Shown one piece after another: positions 8,901-16,516 of a DNA stretch of 64,000 nt. The DNA comes from an uncultured Alphaproteobacteria bacterium. GTDB lineage: Bacteria > Pseudomonadota > Alphaproteobacteria > HIMB59 > GCA-002718135. Both the position numbers and the translations under genes were made by a program. The number at the start of each line of letters is the position of its first letter. The first letter of the stretch is position 1. The notes under the pieces are model-generated. The model had not been told where the DNA came from and made no database searches. It saw only the letters and a program-made list of their open reading frames with translations. The stretch is from positions 549,127-613,126 of the forward strand of contig CACMJS010000001.1 in NCBI GenBank assembly GCA_902614085.1. The letters run 5' to 3'.

Positions 8901-11333
8901 ATGAATATAAATAAATCGAATCCCTTATTATTACACCCCTTAAACAAGTGGATGAATAAAAAAAAATGGTCCTGGTTTCCTCATCAAATTGAAACCTTTC
9001 TTCATGTTCGAACTGGGTCCGATGTTGTTGTATTTGCTCCTACTGGTGCTGGCAAAACGTTAACAGGGTTTATTAATCCAATAGATGATTTAATAAAATT
9101 AAAAAAATTTAAAGGTCTTCATACTCTCTATATTTCTCCATTAAAATCACTTGCAAACGATATTGTGAGAAATTTAGAGAAACCTATTAAAGAGCTTGAT
9201 TTGAAAATTTCATTTCAAGTAAGAACAGGAGACACAACACCATATAAAAAACAAAAACAAAAACAAAAACCTCCTAACATTCTTATTACAACCCCAGAAT
9301 CACTTGCATTATTAAACTCGTATGAGAATGCGAAAGAATTTTTTTTCAATCTAAAATATATAATTATTGATGAGATACACACTTTTTTGGATAATAAGAG
9401 AGCTGATCTTCTAAGTTTAAATATTGAAAGATTACAAACTTTCTCTCCAAATTTACAACGAATAGGGTTGTCTGCAACTCTCAAAAATAAACAAGATGCA
9501 AAAAAATGGCTTTGTCGCAAAAAACCAAAAATAGTTTCCTATGAAAATTCAGTTTTACCTAAGATTAAAATTCTAGAATCAAAAGAACGTATTCCTTGGT
9601 CTGGTCATATGGCTACATATTCTATTAATGAAATTTATAAAGAAATAATGAAATCAAAATTAACTATTATTTTTGTTAATACGAGGGCGCAAGCCGAATA
9701 TATGTTTAAAAACTTATGGCTAATTAATAAGAAAAAATTAAAAATTGCTGTTCACCATGGTTCATTAGAAAAAAACTTACGTTTAAAAGTAGAAAATAAT
9801 CTTAGCAAAGGATTAGTTGACTGTGTTGTTGCGACCTCTTCTTTAGAACTTGGATTAGATTATGGAGATGTAGAAAAAATTATTCAAGTTGGAGCACCTA
9901 AAGGAATTAATAGATTATTACAGCGTGTAGGAAGATCAAATCATAATTTAAATACACCTTCAAAAGCAATTTTAGTACCTACTAATCGTTTTGAATTTAT
10001 CGAAGCAAAAGCTGCTATTGAAGAAATAAAAAATAACAACTTAGATAAAATAGATTTAAAAGAAGGAAGCTTTGATGTTGTGGCTCAGCACATTTTTGCA
10101 ACAGCCTGTGCTGGGCAATTTAATATAAATAATCTCTATTCAGAAATTATTAAAGCCTATCCATACAAAAAACTAAAACTTAATGATTTTAAACAATTGA
10201 TTAATCTCATACAAGATGGTGGATATGTTTTAAAAAACTATGATCAATTTAAGAGAATCTTCCAACTGAGAGAAAATAAAAATATTTATAAGCTAGTAAA
10301 TAAAAGAGAAACACGAAAATACCGCATGAATGTTGGAACAATAATTGAAAATCCGATGTTAAAAATAAAATTAGGAACAAAAACGTTAGGGAATATAGAA
10401 GAAGTTTTTATTCAAAATCTTTCTCAAGGTGATTCATTTATATTTGCTGGTCAAGTTCTAGAATTTCAATCAATGAAAAATAATTTAGTACAAGTTAAAA
10501 GAAGTAAATCTTTAATTTCAAAAATTCCATCATACTCTGGAGGTAGAATGCCATTATCAACAAATTTGGCTAACTCAGTTAGGACTTTATTGGCAAAAAG
10601 TAGTATGTGGGATTTATATCCAGATCAAATTACTGAATGGTTAAAAAGACAAAAAAATATATCTAAAATTCCAAAAAAGGATGAATATCTAGTAGAACAA
10701 TTCCTCCGAAAAAAAAATTTTTATACTGTTATCTATACTTTTGCAGGATGGCATGCCAATCAAACACTAGGATTTTTATTGCTTAGAGGCTTTAAGGAAT
10801 TTGATTATAAACCTCTAGGTTTTGTCGCAAATGATTACGCTATTGTTTTATGGTCTTTAAAAGAAGTAAAAGAAATAAAAAAGATCCTAAATATTGGATT
10901 GTTAGATAAACATTTAGATAATTATCTTGAAGAAACTTCAATGGTCAAAAGATTGTTTAGAGATAATGCAATTATATCTTGTTTAATAGAAAGAAGGTTG
11001 CCAGGGATGGAAAAAACTGGGAAGCAAGTTTTATTTAGTTCAGATCTAATTTATACAGTATTAAAAAAAAATGAACCAGATCACATTCTTCTAAAATCAT
11101 CATATGAAGACGCAAAAAAGAATATGATTGATTATGATAGACTTAGAGAAATCTTAAAAAAAATTGATAAAAAAATTATATTAAAAAAACTCACAAGTAT
11201 CTCACCATTGGCTGTTCCAATTATTCTTGAAATAAATAGAGAAAATTTATCAAAAAAAGAAACTGATGAATATATTTTAGAGGATTTAGAAAATGAAATA
11301 TTAAAAGAGGCTAATGTACTATCAATTAATTAA
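8901..11333 (+). CDS. Lhr-Core type DEAD/H helicase
   Basis: Superfamily 2 helicase of the Lhr-Core type, 810 residues from the chosen start. Motifs run in order: Walker A APTGAGKT (about 46-53), TTPESLAL, DEIH (about 157-160), GLSATL, VNTRAQAEY, VATSSLELGLDYGD and QRVGRSNH. A winged-helix and Lhr-specific C-terminal region follow. An in-frame ATG exists at 8883, but that would place 18 bases inside the divergent exonuclease gene; 8901 makes the two start codons touch exactly, and neither has a clear ribosome site. The gene overlaps the phosphoesterase gene by 20 bases. Lhr-Core enzymes are ATP-driven 3'-5' translocases that unwind RNA:DNA hybrids, so a role in repair of nucleic-acid damage is likely. 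Confidence 0.95.
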   Translation: MNINKSNPLLLHPLNKWMNKKKWSWFPHQIETFLHVRTGSDVVVFAPTGAGKTLTGFINPIDDLIKLKKFKGLHTLYISPLKSLANDIVRNLEKPIKELDLKISFQVRTGDTTPYKKQKQKQKPPNILITTPESLALLNSYENAKEFFFNLKYIIIDEIHTFLDNKRADLLSLNIERLQTFSPNLQRIGLSATLKNKQDAKKWLCRKKPKIVSYENSVLPKIKILESKERIPWSGHMATYSINEIYKEIMKSKLTIIFVNTRAQAEYMFKNLWLINKKKLKIAVHHGSLEKNLRLKVENNLSKGLVDCVVATSSLELGLDYGDVEKIIQVGAPKGINRLLQRVGRSNHNLNTPSKAILVPTNRFEFIEAKAAIEEIKNNNLDKIDLKEGSFDVVAQHIFATACAGQFNINNLYSEIIKAYPYKKLKLNDFKQLINLIQDGGYVLKNYDQFKRIFQLRENKNIYKLVNKRETRKYRMNVGTIIENPMLKIKLGTKTLGNIEEVFIQNLSQGDSFIFAGQVLEFQSMKNNLVQVKRSKSLISKIPSYSGGRMPLSTNLANSVRTLLAKSSMWDLYPDQITEWLKRQKNISKIPKKDEYLVEQFLRKKNFYTVIYTFAGWHANQTLGFLLLRGFKEFDYKPLGFVANDYAIVLWSLKEVKEIKKILNIGLLDKHLDNYLEETSMVKRLFRDNAIISCLIERRLPGMEKTGKQVLFSSDLIYTVLKKNEPDHILLKSSYEDAKKNMIDYDRLREILKKIDKKIILKKLTSISPLAVPIILEINRENLSKKETDEYILEDLENEILKEANVLSIN

Positions 11334-11967
11334 TTTTGGTAATGAAGAATTTCATGCTTACCCAAATAAATCTCTTTATTGGAAAAGACTAAATACCCTG
11401 ATCGTATCAGATTTACATATAGGAAAATCTATTAGTTATGCAAAGAATAAACAATTCTTACCTCCGTATGATACAAAAGATTTATTAAACAAAATTTTTG
11501 TTAGTTTAGATAAGATTAAACCAAGAAATTTAATTATTGTTGGTGATTTATTACACGATGTTTTTTCAACTTTGAGTTTAAAAGATCAAGATTATAAAAA
11601 TCTTAGTCAATATATGAAAAATACTGATTTCATATGGATCAAGGGTAATCATGATAAAAATATACAAATTGAAGGTTTTAAAAATTTTACAAATTACAAA
11701 ATTGAAAAATTTTTATTTACACACATACCTATCGAAACACCTTTATTTCAAATTTGTGGTCACTATCATCCAAAAGTAAAAATTGTACACAGAGGGAAAA
11801 CTATTTTTAAAACATCTTTTGTGCATAATGAAAAAATATTCATTTTACCAAGTTTTGGAATTTTAACAGGTGGGTTGGATATCCATTCTAAGGAAATAAG
11901 CGATGTATTGGGTAAGAAAAATTTGAATATTTATCCTGTGGGACAGGATAAAGTTTATAAATTATAA
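11314..11967 (+). CDS. Metallophosphoesterase (MPE/PdeM-like) of the Lhr-Core cluster
   Basis: Calcineurin-fold phosphoesterase, 217 residues. The di-metal motifs are SDLHIGK (D33, H35), GDLLHD (D78), GNHDK (about 111-115), FTHIP and GHYHPKV. Family members linked to Lhr helicases act as manganese-dependent DNA nucleases or phosphodiesterases. It begins inside the end of the helicase gene after a good AGAGG site, so the two products are probably made together. The 3' end overlaps the convergent DUF4149 gene by 13 bases. Membership of the helicase-linked phosphoesterase family is well supported; the precise activity is inferred. Confidence 0.9.
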   Translation: MYYQLINFGNEEFHAYPNKSLYWKRLNTLIVSDLHIGKSISYAKNKQFLPPYDTKDLLNKIFVSLDKIKPRNLIIVGDLLHDVFSTLSLKDQDYKNLSQYMKNTDFIWIKGNHDKNIQIEGFKNFTNYKIEKFLFTHIPIETPLFQICGHYHPKVKIVHRGKTIFKTSFVHNEKIFILPSFGILTGGLDIHSKEISDVLGKKNLNIYPVGQDKVYKL

Positions 11968-12383
11968 TTAAAGTAATTATTAATCACGATCCCAATTAAA
12001 ATAACAAAATTCAATACAAATAATAAAACTGAAAGCAAATGCATATATTTAAAACTTGAAGATGCTTTTTTATCACCTTCTAATTCTTTATCTCTAAAAT
12101 CATTAATTTTAGGTGTTAAATAATTTCGATTAATAATAAAACTCATAGCCACTATTATTAATAAAATAGAATTTAAAATATTACCTGAAATATAACATAG
12201 GACTAAAGATAAAATGGCTATTATAAATCCAAATAAAAACATTCGAGGAAAAATTTTTCTTAACAATTTACTACTAGCATTAGTACTTAAAGTGGTAAAG
12301 ATTGAGGGTGAGACAACAGCCATAAAGAAAGTCATAGATCCTATTAAGACTGCTAATAAAAAATTAAGAGTATAAATTATCAT
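11955..12383 (-). CDS. DUF4149-like small membrane protein
   Basis: A 142-residue inner-membrane protein with four hydrophobic segments (about 1-25, 47-68, 70-86 and 114-135). The N-terminal pattern with FFMAVVSPSIFTTL and LLRKIFPRMF resembles the DUF4149/TMEM205-like family of unknown function. It lies at the downstream end of a minus-strand gene set that includes a TPR protein, a DUF4396 protein and a VCBS protein. A hairpin sits just upstream, so it may be transcribed separately or processed. No catalytic residues are evident. Confidence 0.7.
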   Translation of the reverse strand: MIIYTLNFLLAVLIGSMTFFMAVVSPSIFTTLSTNASSKLLRKIFPRMFLFGFIIAILSLVLCYISGNILNSILLIIVAMSFIINRNYLTPKINDFRDKELEGDKKASSSFKYMHLLSVLLFVLNFVILIGIVINNYFNYNL

Positions 12384-12390
12384 AGGTTAA

Positions 12391-12412
12391 ATTGCTCTTC
12401 ATAAAGAGCAAT
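12391..12412 (-). other. Hairpin between the TPR gene and the DUF4149 gene
   Basis: A perfect 9-base inverted repeat (ATTGCTCTT / AAGAGCAAT) with a CATA loop lies directly in front of the DUF4149 start and eight bases after the TPR-protein stop. It lacks a clear T run on either strand, so it is more likely a weak terminator, an RNA-processing or stability element, or an operator than a strong terminator. Confidence 0.55.
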
Positions 12413-12420
12413 TGTAATAG

Positions 12421-12885
12421 TTATGAATTATCAATTGCTGATTTTAATTTTCTATATTCCATAGAATTAGTTCCAGCTAAAGTTTCTAACTTTAGCAACA
12501 TTTCATTTGCTTTATTCATCTTTCCAAGTGTGATGTAAAGCTCACCTAGATATTCGTGTGCCCCTAAATGTTCAGGGTTTGCTTCTAATGCAATTTGATA
12601 TGCATCGAAAGCTTTATCTAAATTTGGCTCACTATGTTTTCTGTAACTAAATCCAAGCAAATTATACACATCAGCTTTTTTATCACCAAGATCTTTACGC
12701 TTAGCCATTTTTTCAAGCAATTTTATCGATTTATCAAATTTCTTGTAATAAACTAATTCATACGCTTTATCGTAAAGTTTATTAACTTGTTCACCTGCAG
12801 ATATACTTGAGCTACTGTCGTCTGAACTTGCAGCAGCAAATACACCAGAACTAATAAATAATAATGTAAGTAATATTCTAATCAT
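12421..12885 (-). CDS. Exported tetratricopeptide-repeat protein
   Basis: A 154-residue exported protein with a signal peptide (about residues 1-18, cleavage near VFAA). Roughly three TPR units follow, the clearest being YNLLGFSYRKHSEPNLDKAF and the EHLGAHEYLGELYITLGKMN unit. TPR proteins of this size act as periplasmic scaffolds for protein-protein contacts. The ATG at 12885 is preferred over a TTG one codon upstream. It follows the DUF4396 gene by about 57 bases on the same strand and probably belongs to the same transcription unit. The partner is unknown. Confidence 0.85.
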   Translation of the reverse strand: MIRILLTLLFISSGVFAAASSDDSSSSISAGEQVNKLYDKAYELVYYKKFDKSIKLLEKMAKRKDLGDKKADVYNLLGFSYRKHSEPNLDKAFDAYQIALEANPEHLGAHEYLGELYITLGKMNKANEMLLKLETLAGTNSMEYRKLKSAIDNS

Positions 12886-12942
12886 CAAAATCAGATATGT
12901 TTGTTTAAACTAATTTCAATATTCGTTTGTGAATTAATTTAA

Positions 12943-13401
12943 TTAATGGCAGGCAATATTATATTTTTTCAATCTGTAATAATTATATGGCCACGGCGTT
13001 AGAAAGCCTGCAAGAAGCATTATAGGTATTACCCACCATACAAGTTTAGCGCCACCCATAATGATCCAGTCAACTGCATTCATGGCTATTTCCATAGACA
13101 CCATTGAAATTAAACTCATTCCTATGGCTGTTTTAAAAGCTTTGCTGATAATCATTTGTCTTGATAAAACGACAGTCTCTAAAATGATGCTAGTAATAAT
13201 ACCATTAATGATTGCTAGGATCATAATATAAAGAGTAGGCCAAGGAATGCCAGTTAATTGAAAATAGAGTATGGTTCCAAAATCGCCAATACTACATCCT
13301 AGCAAACACCAAGCAGTATTTTTAGCACTTCTTCTCCATGTATGTTTACATCTCCAATTAAAACGTGGGGCTGATTTTTTTAATGTTTCAGCAATAGACA
13401 T
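12943..13401 (-). CDS. DUF4396-like membrane protein
   Basis: A 152-residue integral membrane protein. The N-terminus is basic (residues 1-30), followed by four hydrophobic segments. The stretch NTAWCLLGCSIGDFGTI contains two cysteines and matches the conserved core of the DUF4396 family as I know it. Function is unknown; the cysteines and several tryptophans in the membrane could handle a metal or take part in redox chemistry, but this is speculation. It begins five bases after the VCBS/UnbV gene, indicating co-transcription with it. Confidence 0.65.
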   Translation of the reverse strand: MSIAETLKKSAPRFNWRCKHTWRRSAKNTAWCLLGCSIGDFGTILYFQLTGIPWPTLYIMILAIINGIITSIILETVVLSRQMIISKAFKTAIGMSLISMVSMEIAMNAVDWIIMGGAKLVWWVIPIMLLAGFLTPWPYNYYRLKKYNIACH

Positions 13402-13406
13402 TTAAA

Positions 13407-14825
13407 TTATATTCCTTGTTTAAATTCGAAAGTCTTATTTATATCATTAATTTCATAACTTTCAATTGTACCATTAGTCCATTTAATTGATATATTTTTA
13501 ATTACTTCACCTGGGCGTAAACCGTAATGCGCCACTGGTTCCATTTGACATAAATATCCTGAACCAGCATCAATAGTCTTAGCATGATTTCTTAAATTTG
13601 TATGTAAGGTAACAGTTGCACCTCTTGCTGGAGCACCAAAGGTGTTGAGAGGTTTGATTCTAATATAATTTCTATTTGATATATTTGCCTTAAATAGACT
13701 GAGTGGTTGAGCGCCTGATTCACCGTGAGAAATAAGTAATTCTAAAATTCCATCTCCATCAATATCAGCAACAGCAGCACCAGTTCCTAGACCTTGTGCT
13801 TCAAGTGCTTCGTCTAATTTAATTTCTTCTAAGTTTCCTTCATCAAGAATACGAAAGAGTTTATTTGGTTGACCTATATTATTTAAAAAAATTTCATCAT
13901 AACCATCATTATCAAAATCAGCTGATATAACTGTTCGTATTCTAGTTGGTAATCTAAAATCTAATGAAGACATATCGAGAAAAGATTCTTTTTGTTTTAC
14001 AAAAATACGATGATAACCCTCCCAGTTACTTGTTATAATATCTAGTTCTCCTCTATACAAAAAATCTGTTAAGGCAGTTCCACGACCATTTTGAAAAGTA
14101 TCTTGGACATTTTTTTCAGTTGCAATATCTTTGAAATTTCCATTTAAATTTTTATATAAAAAATTTGGACCTCTCTCATTAGCTGCAAATATATCCATAT
14201 TATCAGAAACTATATGTCCTGAGATAACAGCTCTTCCTCCAGTTATTTGATCAATTCCAAGAATTGGTGCTAAGTCTTCAACTACATTTTCTTTAATTTC
14301 ATAAAATCTGGTAGGGCCTCCATAATTAGCCACATATATACCGTATTTTCCTGACCCATTTCTGTCTACACAAACAACTGATCTACCTGCAGTCAAATTT
14401 AAATTTTCTAAATTTTTTTCAAACTCAAAATAATCGAAAATATTATTATTGTTGTTATCCAACAATCTATCAGAGTATTTTTTTTCTCCACTATACGTAT
14501 CAGTATTTAAGAAATAAATTTCTTCAAAACCATCCTGATCAATATCACAAGCAGATACACCAATAGTACTCCTATCTTTATCAATGAATAAAGGATCTTG
14601 TATTGTATTTATTATTTTTCCATTTTTATAGCCAAGAGCTAAATTAGAGTAACCAAAACCTGCAACAATAAATTCAAAATTTCCATCTTTATTAAAATCA
14701 GTTACTGAAACTCCATAACTTAATCGATCGTAATTATTTTCAATTATATTTGAAATATTAGAAAAAAAATCTGCCTTGGCCATATTAGATACCAACACAA
14801 TAAAAATAAAAATTAACTTACGCAT
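13407..14825 (-). CDS. Exported VCBS/FG-GAP repeat protein with ASPIC/UnbV domain
   Basis: A 472-residue exported beta-propeller protein. Signal peptide about 1-19. Repeats of the FG-GAP/VCBS kind carry calcium-loop motifs such as DFNKDGNFEF, DIDQDGFEEIYF, DFDNDGYDEIFL and DIDGDGILELL. The C-terminal 80 residues (FGAPARGATVTL to SIKWTNGTIESYEI) match the ASPIC/UnbV domain. Such proteins are exported to the envelope and often accompany uncharacterised secreted partners. The start is placed at the ATG at 14825 because it begins the signal peptide directly; a TTG at 14840 would overlap the upstream gene by four bases. The function is unknown; adhesion or assembly of an envelope complex is possible. 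Confidence 0.88.
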   Translation of the reverse strand: MRKLIFIFIVLVSNMAKADFFSNISNIIENNYDRLSYGVSVTDFNKDGNFEFIVAGFGYSNLALGYKNGKIINTIQDPLFIDKDRSTIGVSACDIDQDGFEEIYFLNTDTYSGEKKYSDRLLDNNNNNIFDYFEFEKNLENLNLTAGRSVVCVDRNGSGKYGIYVANYGGPTRFYEIKENVVEDLAPILGIDQITGGRAVISGHIVSDNMDIFAANERGPNFLYKNLNGNFKDIATEKNVQDTFQNGRGTALTDFLYRGELDIITSNWEGYHRIFVKQKESFLDMSSLDFRLPTRIRTVISADFDNDGYDEIFLNNIGQPNKLFRILDEGNLEEIKLDEALEAQGLGTGAAVADIDGDGILELLISHGESGAQPLSLFKANISNRNYIRIKPLNTFGAPARGATVTLHTNLRNHAKTIDAGSGYLCQMEPVAHYGLRPGEVIKNISIKWTNGTIESYEINDINKTFEFKQGI

Positions 14826-14836
14826 TTCAAGTATTT

Positions 14837-15526
14837 TCAATTTGCCAATCTAATAAAAATGTCACCCATTCCAAAATTAAGTTCTTCAAGGGGCATACTA
14901 TTCCTAGCTTCGCACATAGGGCCTGTTATCTGGTCATTTTTTATGTAATCAATATCGTAAGCATTACATATTTTTGCATTATGCAATACACCGATAACAA
15001 GTTTGTTATCTACTGAGTATGTATATTCTTTATTTAAATCATTTCCTTCACAAAAATAATTTCTATTAACAAGTTCAGGAAAATCATTTTTATTGCATGG
15101 ATTATCAATAACGATCGCATAAATTTCTTTTGATTGATCTTTGAAATCTATGTTTATTTTTTTTGTTTCTGAATATTTCATTACATCACATAAACAAGGC
15201 CAACAACATTTATAATATTGGCCACAAATTTGCTCATCGTTTTCTAAATTAGTTAGAAGAATTTCATCTGGTTGAGCATCAGGAGGAATTAAAGAGCCTG
15301 AAACAGCACAATATAATTTGTTAAATTGCATAAACTCTTCATATTTTAAGTTTTGATCTAAAATATATTTAAAAAATCTTGGCCCAGCTGCGTTTCTATT
15401 TCCATCAGGAAAAATAGTTGACCAATCATTAACAAGTCTCTCATACATTTTTTCTGTATTCGCATTAACCTGAGTAATGGATGAAAAAATTAATAGGCAT
15501 GAAATTATTGTAAGTAATTTTCGCAT
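14837..15526 (-). CDS. Secreted cysteine-rich protein of unknown function
   Basis: A 229-residue protein not assigned to a named family. A signal peptide (about 1-22, ending VNA) leaves a mature part with ten cysteines. Four of them are clustered in YYKCCWPCLCD near residue 125; others lie in YCAV, EQICGQ, IDNPC, YFCEG, AKICNA and MCEA. The C-terminus (LNFGMGDIFIRLAN) looks like a conserved end. The even number of cysteines fits disulfide bonds or metal binding in the periplasm. It is the first gene of the minus-strand set with the UnbV protein, so it may be that protein's partner. Confidence 0.75.
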   Translation of the reverse strand: MRKLLTIISCLLIFSSITQVNANTEKMYERLVNDWSTIFPDGNRNAAGPRFFKYILDQNLKYEEFMQFNKLYCAVSGSLIPPDAQPDEILLTNLENDEQICGQYYKCCWPCLCDVMKYSETKKINIDFKDQSKEIYAIVIDNPCNKNDFPELVNRNYFCEGNDLNKEYTYSVDNKLVIGVLHNAKICNAYDIDYIKNDQITGPMCEARNSMPLEELNFGMGDIFIRLAN

Positions 15527-15688
15527 AAAAATTAAATAGGTATAGCTTTAAAAATGTAAATCCCTTGTTTTGAATCAATCTTGAAATAATAAGGATCACT
15601 TTTTAAGCTTTTTAATGCTATTTATGGTATTGTCGCACCTGAAGAATTTGACTTATTTTGTGCTAAAGACTAGAGAGTAATCATATTT

Positions 15689-15763
15689 TGGGGCGTCGCC
15701 AAGCGGTAAGGCACCGGTTTTTGGAGTCGGCATTCGTAGGTTCGAATCCTACCGCCCCAGCCA
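15689..15763 (+). tRNA. tRNA-Gln (anticodon TTG)
   Basis: The cloverleaf is complete: acceptor TGGGGCG pairs with CGCCCCA, the CCA end is encoded, the D arm is GCCAAGCGGTAAGGC and the T arm is GTAGG-TTCGAAT-CCTAC. The anticodon loop is TTTTGGA, reading TTG. The anticodon stem CCGGT/GTCGG has a G-T and a T-G wobble pair next to the loop, weaker than the usual CCGGT/ACCGG. The 162 bases upstream (15527-15688) carry no gene; a TTGACT at 15648 could be part of its promoter. Confidence 0.95.
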
Positions 15764-15774
15764 ATTTAAATCCC

Positions 15775-16329
15775 TTATTGAACTTTGTTAAGAGAATTAA
15801 AACTCTTCCAATATAAATCTTCTAATCTTTGGAAAATGCTTATTTTAATTATTTCTTTTTCTTTAACACCCCAAATATATTTTTTATCCATCCAGCCTTT
15901 GAATTTCCCTGATGAAACTAAACACCAATCAATTTTACATTTTTCTAAAAAAACAATATTCCCCATTCCTATTTCCCCGATAACACTACCGTCTAAAGTA
16001 TTAAATAATTTTATATTTTTACTATCATTTGATAAAACAATGCCTGTTCTAATTCCGGATATTAAACTTTTGTGAATCCATCCAATATTGTTATTAAAGT
16101 CTTCTACTTTTCTCCATTCTTCATACTCTTCTAATACCTTTAATGGATAATTTCTTTTCACGTATTTAATTTCTATAGGATAATTTTTACTCGGACCAAC
16201 TCGAATATTTGCATCATCAGATTTTAAAGATACATATCTAGGTATTTCTAGACCAGTTTCTTTACCAACATTTGCATTGCTTACTTGGCAAAAAATTATC
16301 ATTGAAATGAATACTATTTTGAATTTCAT
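15775..16329 (-). CDS. Exported SH3-domain protein
   Basis: A 184-residue exported protein with a signal peptide (about 1-19) and two bacterial SH3-like units. The first has NIRVGPSKNYPIEIKYVKR and WRKVEDFNNNIGWIHKSL, typical of the SH3_4/DUF1058 family; the second, weaker one ends WCLVSSGKFKGWMDKKYIWG. Such domains bind peptidoglycan or peptide stems in the periplasm. The ATG at 16329 starts the signal peptide; a start eight codons upstream adds no function. The gene lies between two tRNA genes on the opposite strand. Exact role unknown. Confidence 0.85.
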   Translation of the reverse strand: MKFKIVFISMIIFCQVSNANVGKETGLEIPRYVSLKSDDANIRVGPSKNYPIEIKYVKRNYPLKVLEEYEEWRKVEDFNNNIGWIHKSLISGIRTGIVLSNDSKNIKLFNTLDGSVIGEIGMGNIVFLEKCKIDWCLVSSGKFKGWMDKKYIWGVKEKEIIKISIFQRLEDLYWKSFNSLNKVQ

Positions 16330-16383
16330 GTTAATATTTTTATAAAGTAGCATAGGATTTATATAAAGTGTATAATATTATCA

Positions 16384-16460
16384 GCGCCTGTAGCTCAATT
16401 GGATAGAGCGTATGACTACGGATCATAAGGTTAGGAGTTCGACTCTTCTCAGGCGCGCCA
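16384..16460 (+). tRNA. tRNA-Arg (anticodon ACG)
   Basis: Complete cloverleaf: acceptor GCGCCTG pairs with CAGGCGC, followed by G and an encoded CCA. The D arm is GCTCAATTGGATAGAGC, the anticodon stem is TATGA/TCATA around CTACGGA (anticodon ACG, reading CGN after A-to-I editing), and the T arm is AGGAG-TTCGACT-CTTCT, whose last A-T/G-T pairs are acceptable. Confidence 0.95.
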
Positions 16461-16516
16461 AATAAATAAAATATTTTTTACAAAATAAATTAAATATATT
16501 AGGTAGATAATATACT

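Noticed and set aside
9247-9271. Six-base ACAAAA repeat in the helicase gene as a phase-variation tract
   Set aside because: The unit keeps the frame (Lys-Gln repeats) and lies where Lhr proteins normally have a basic linker, so slippage would not switch the gene off.
12391-12412. Strong intrinsic terminator
   Set aside because: The stem is perfect, but there is no T run on either strand; kept only as a hairpin.
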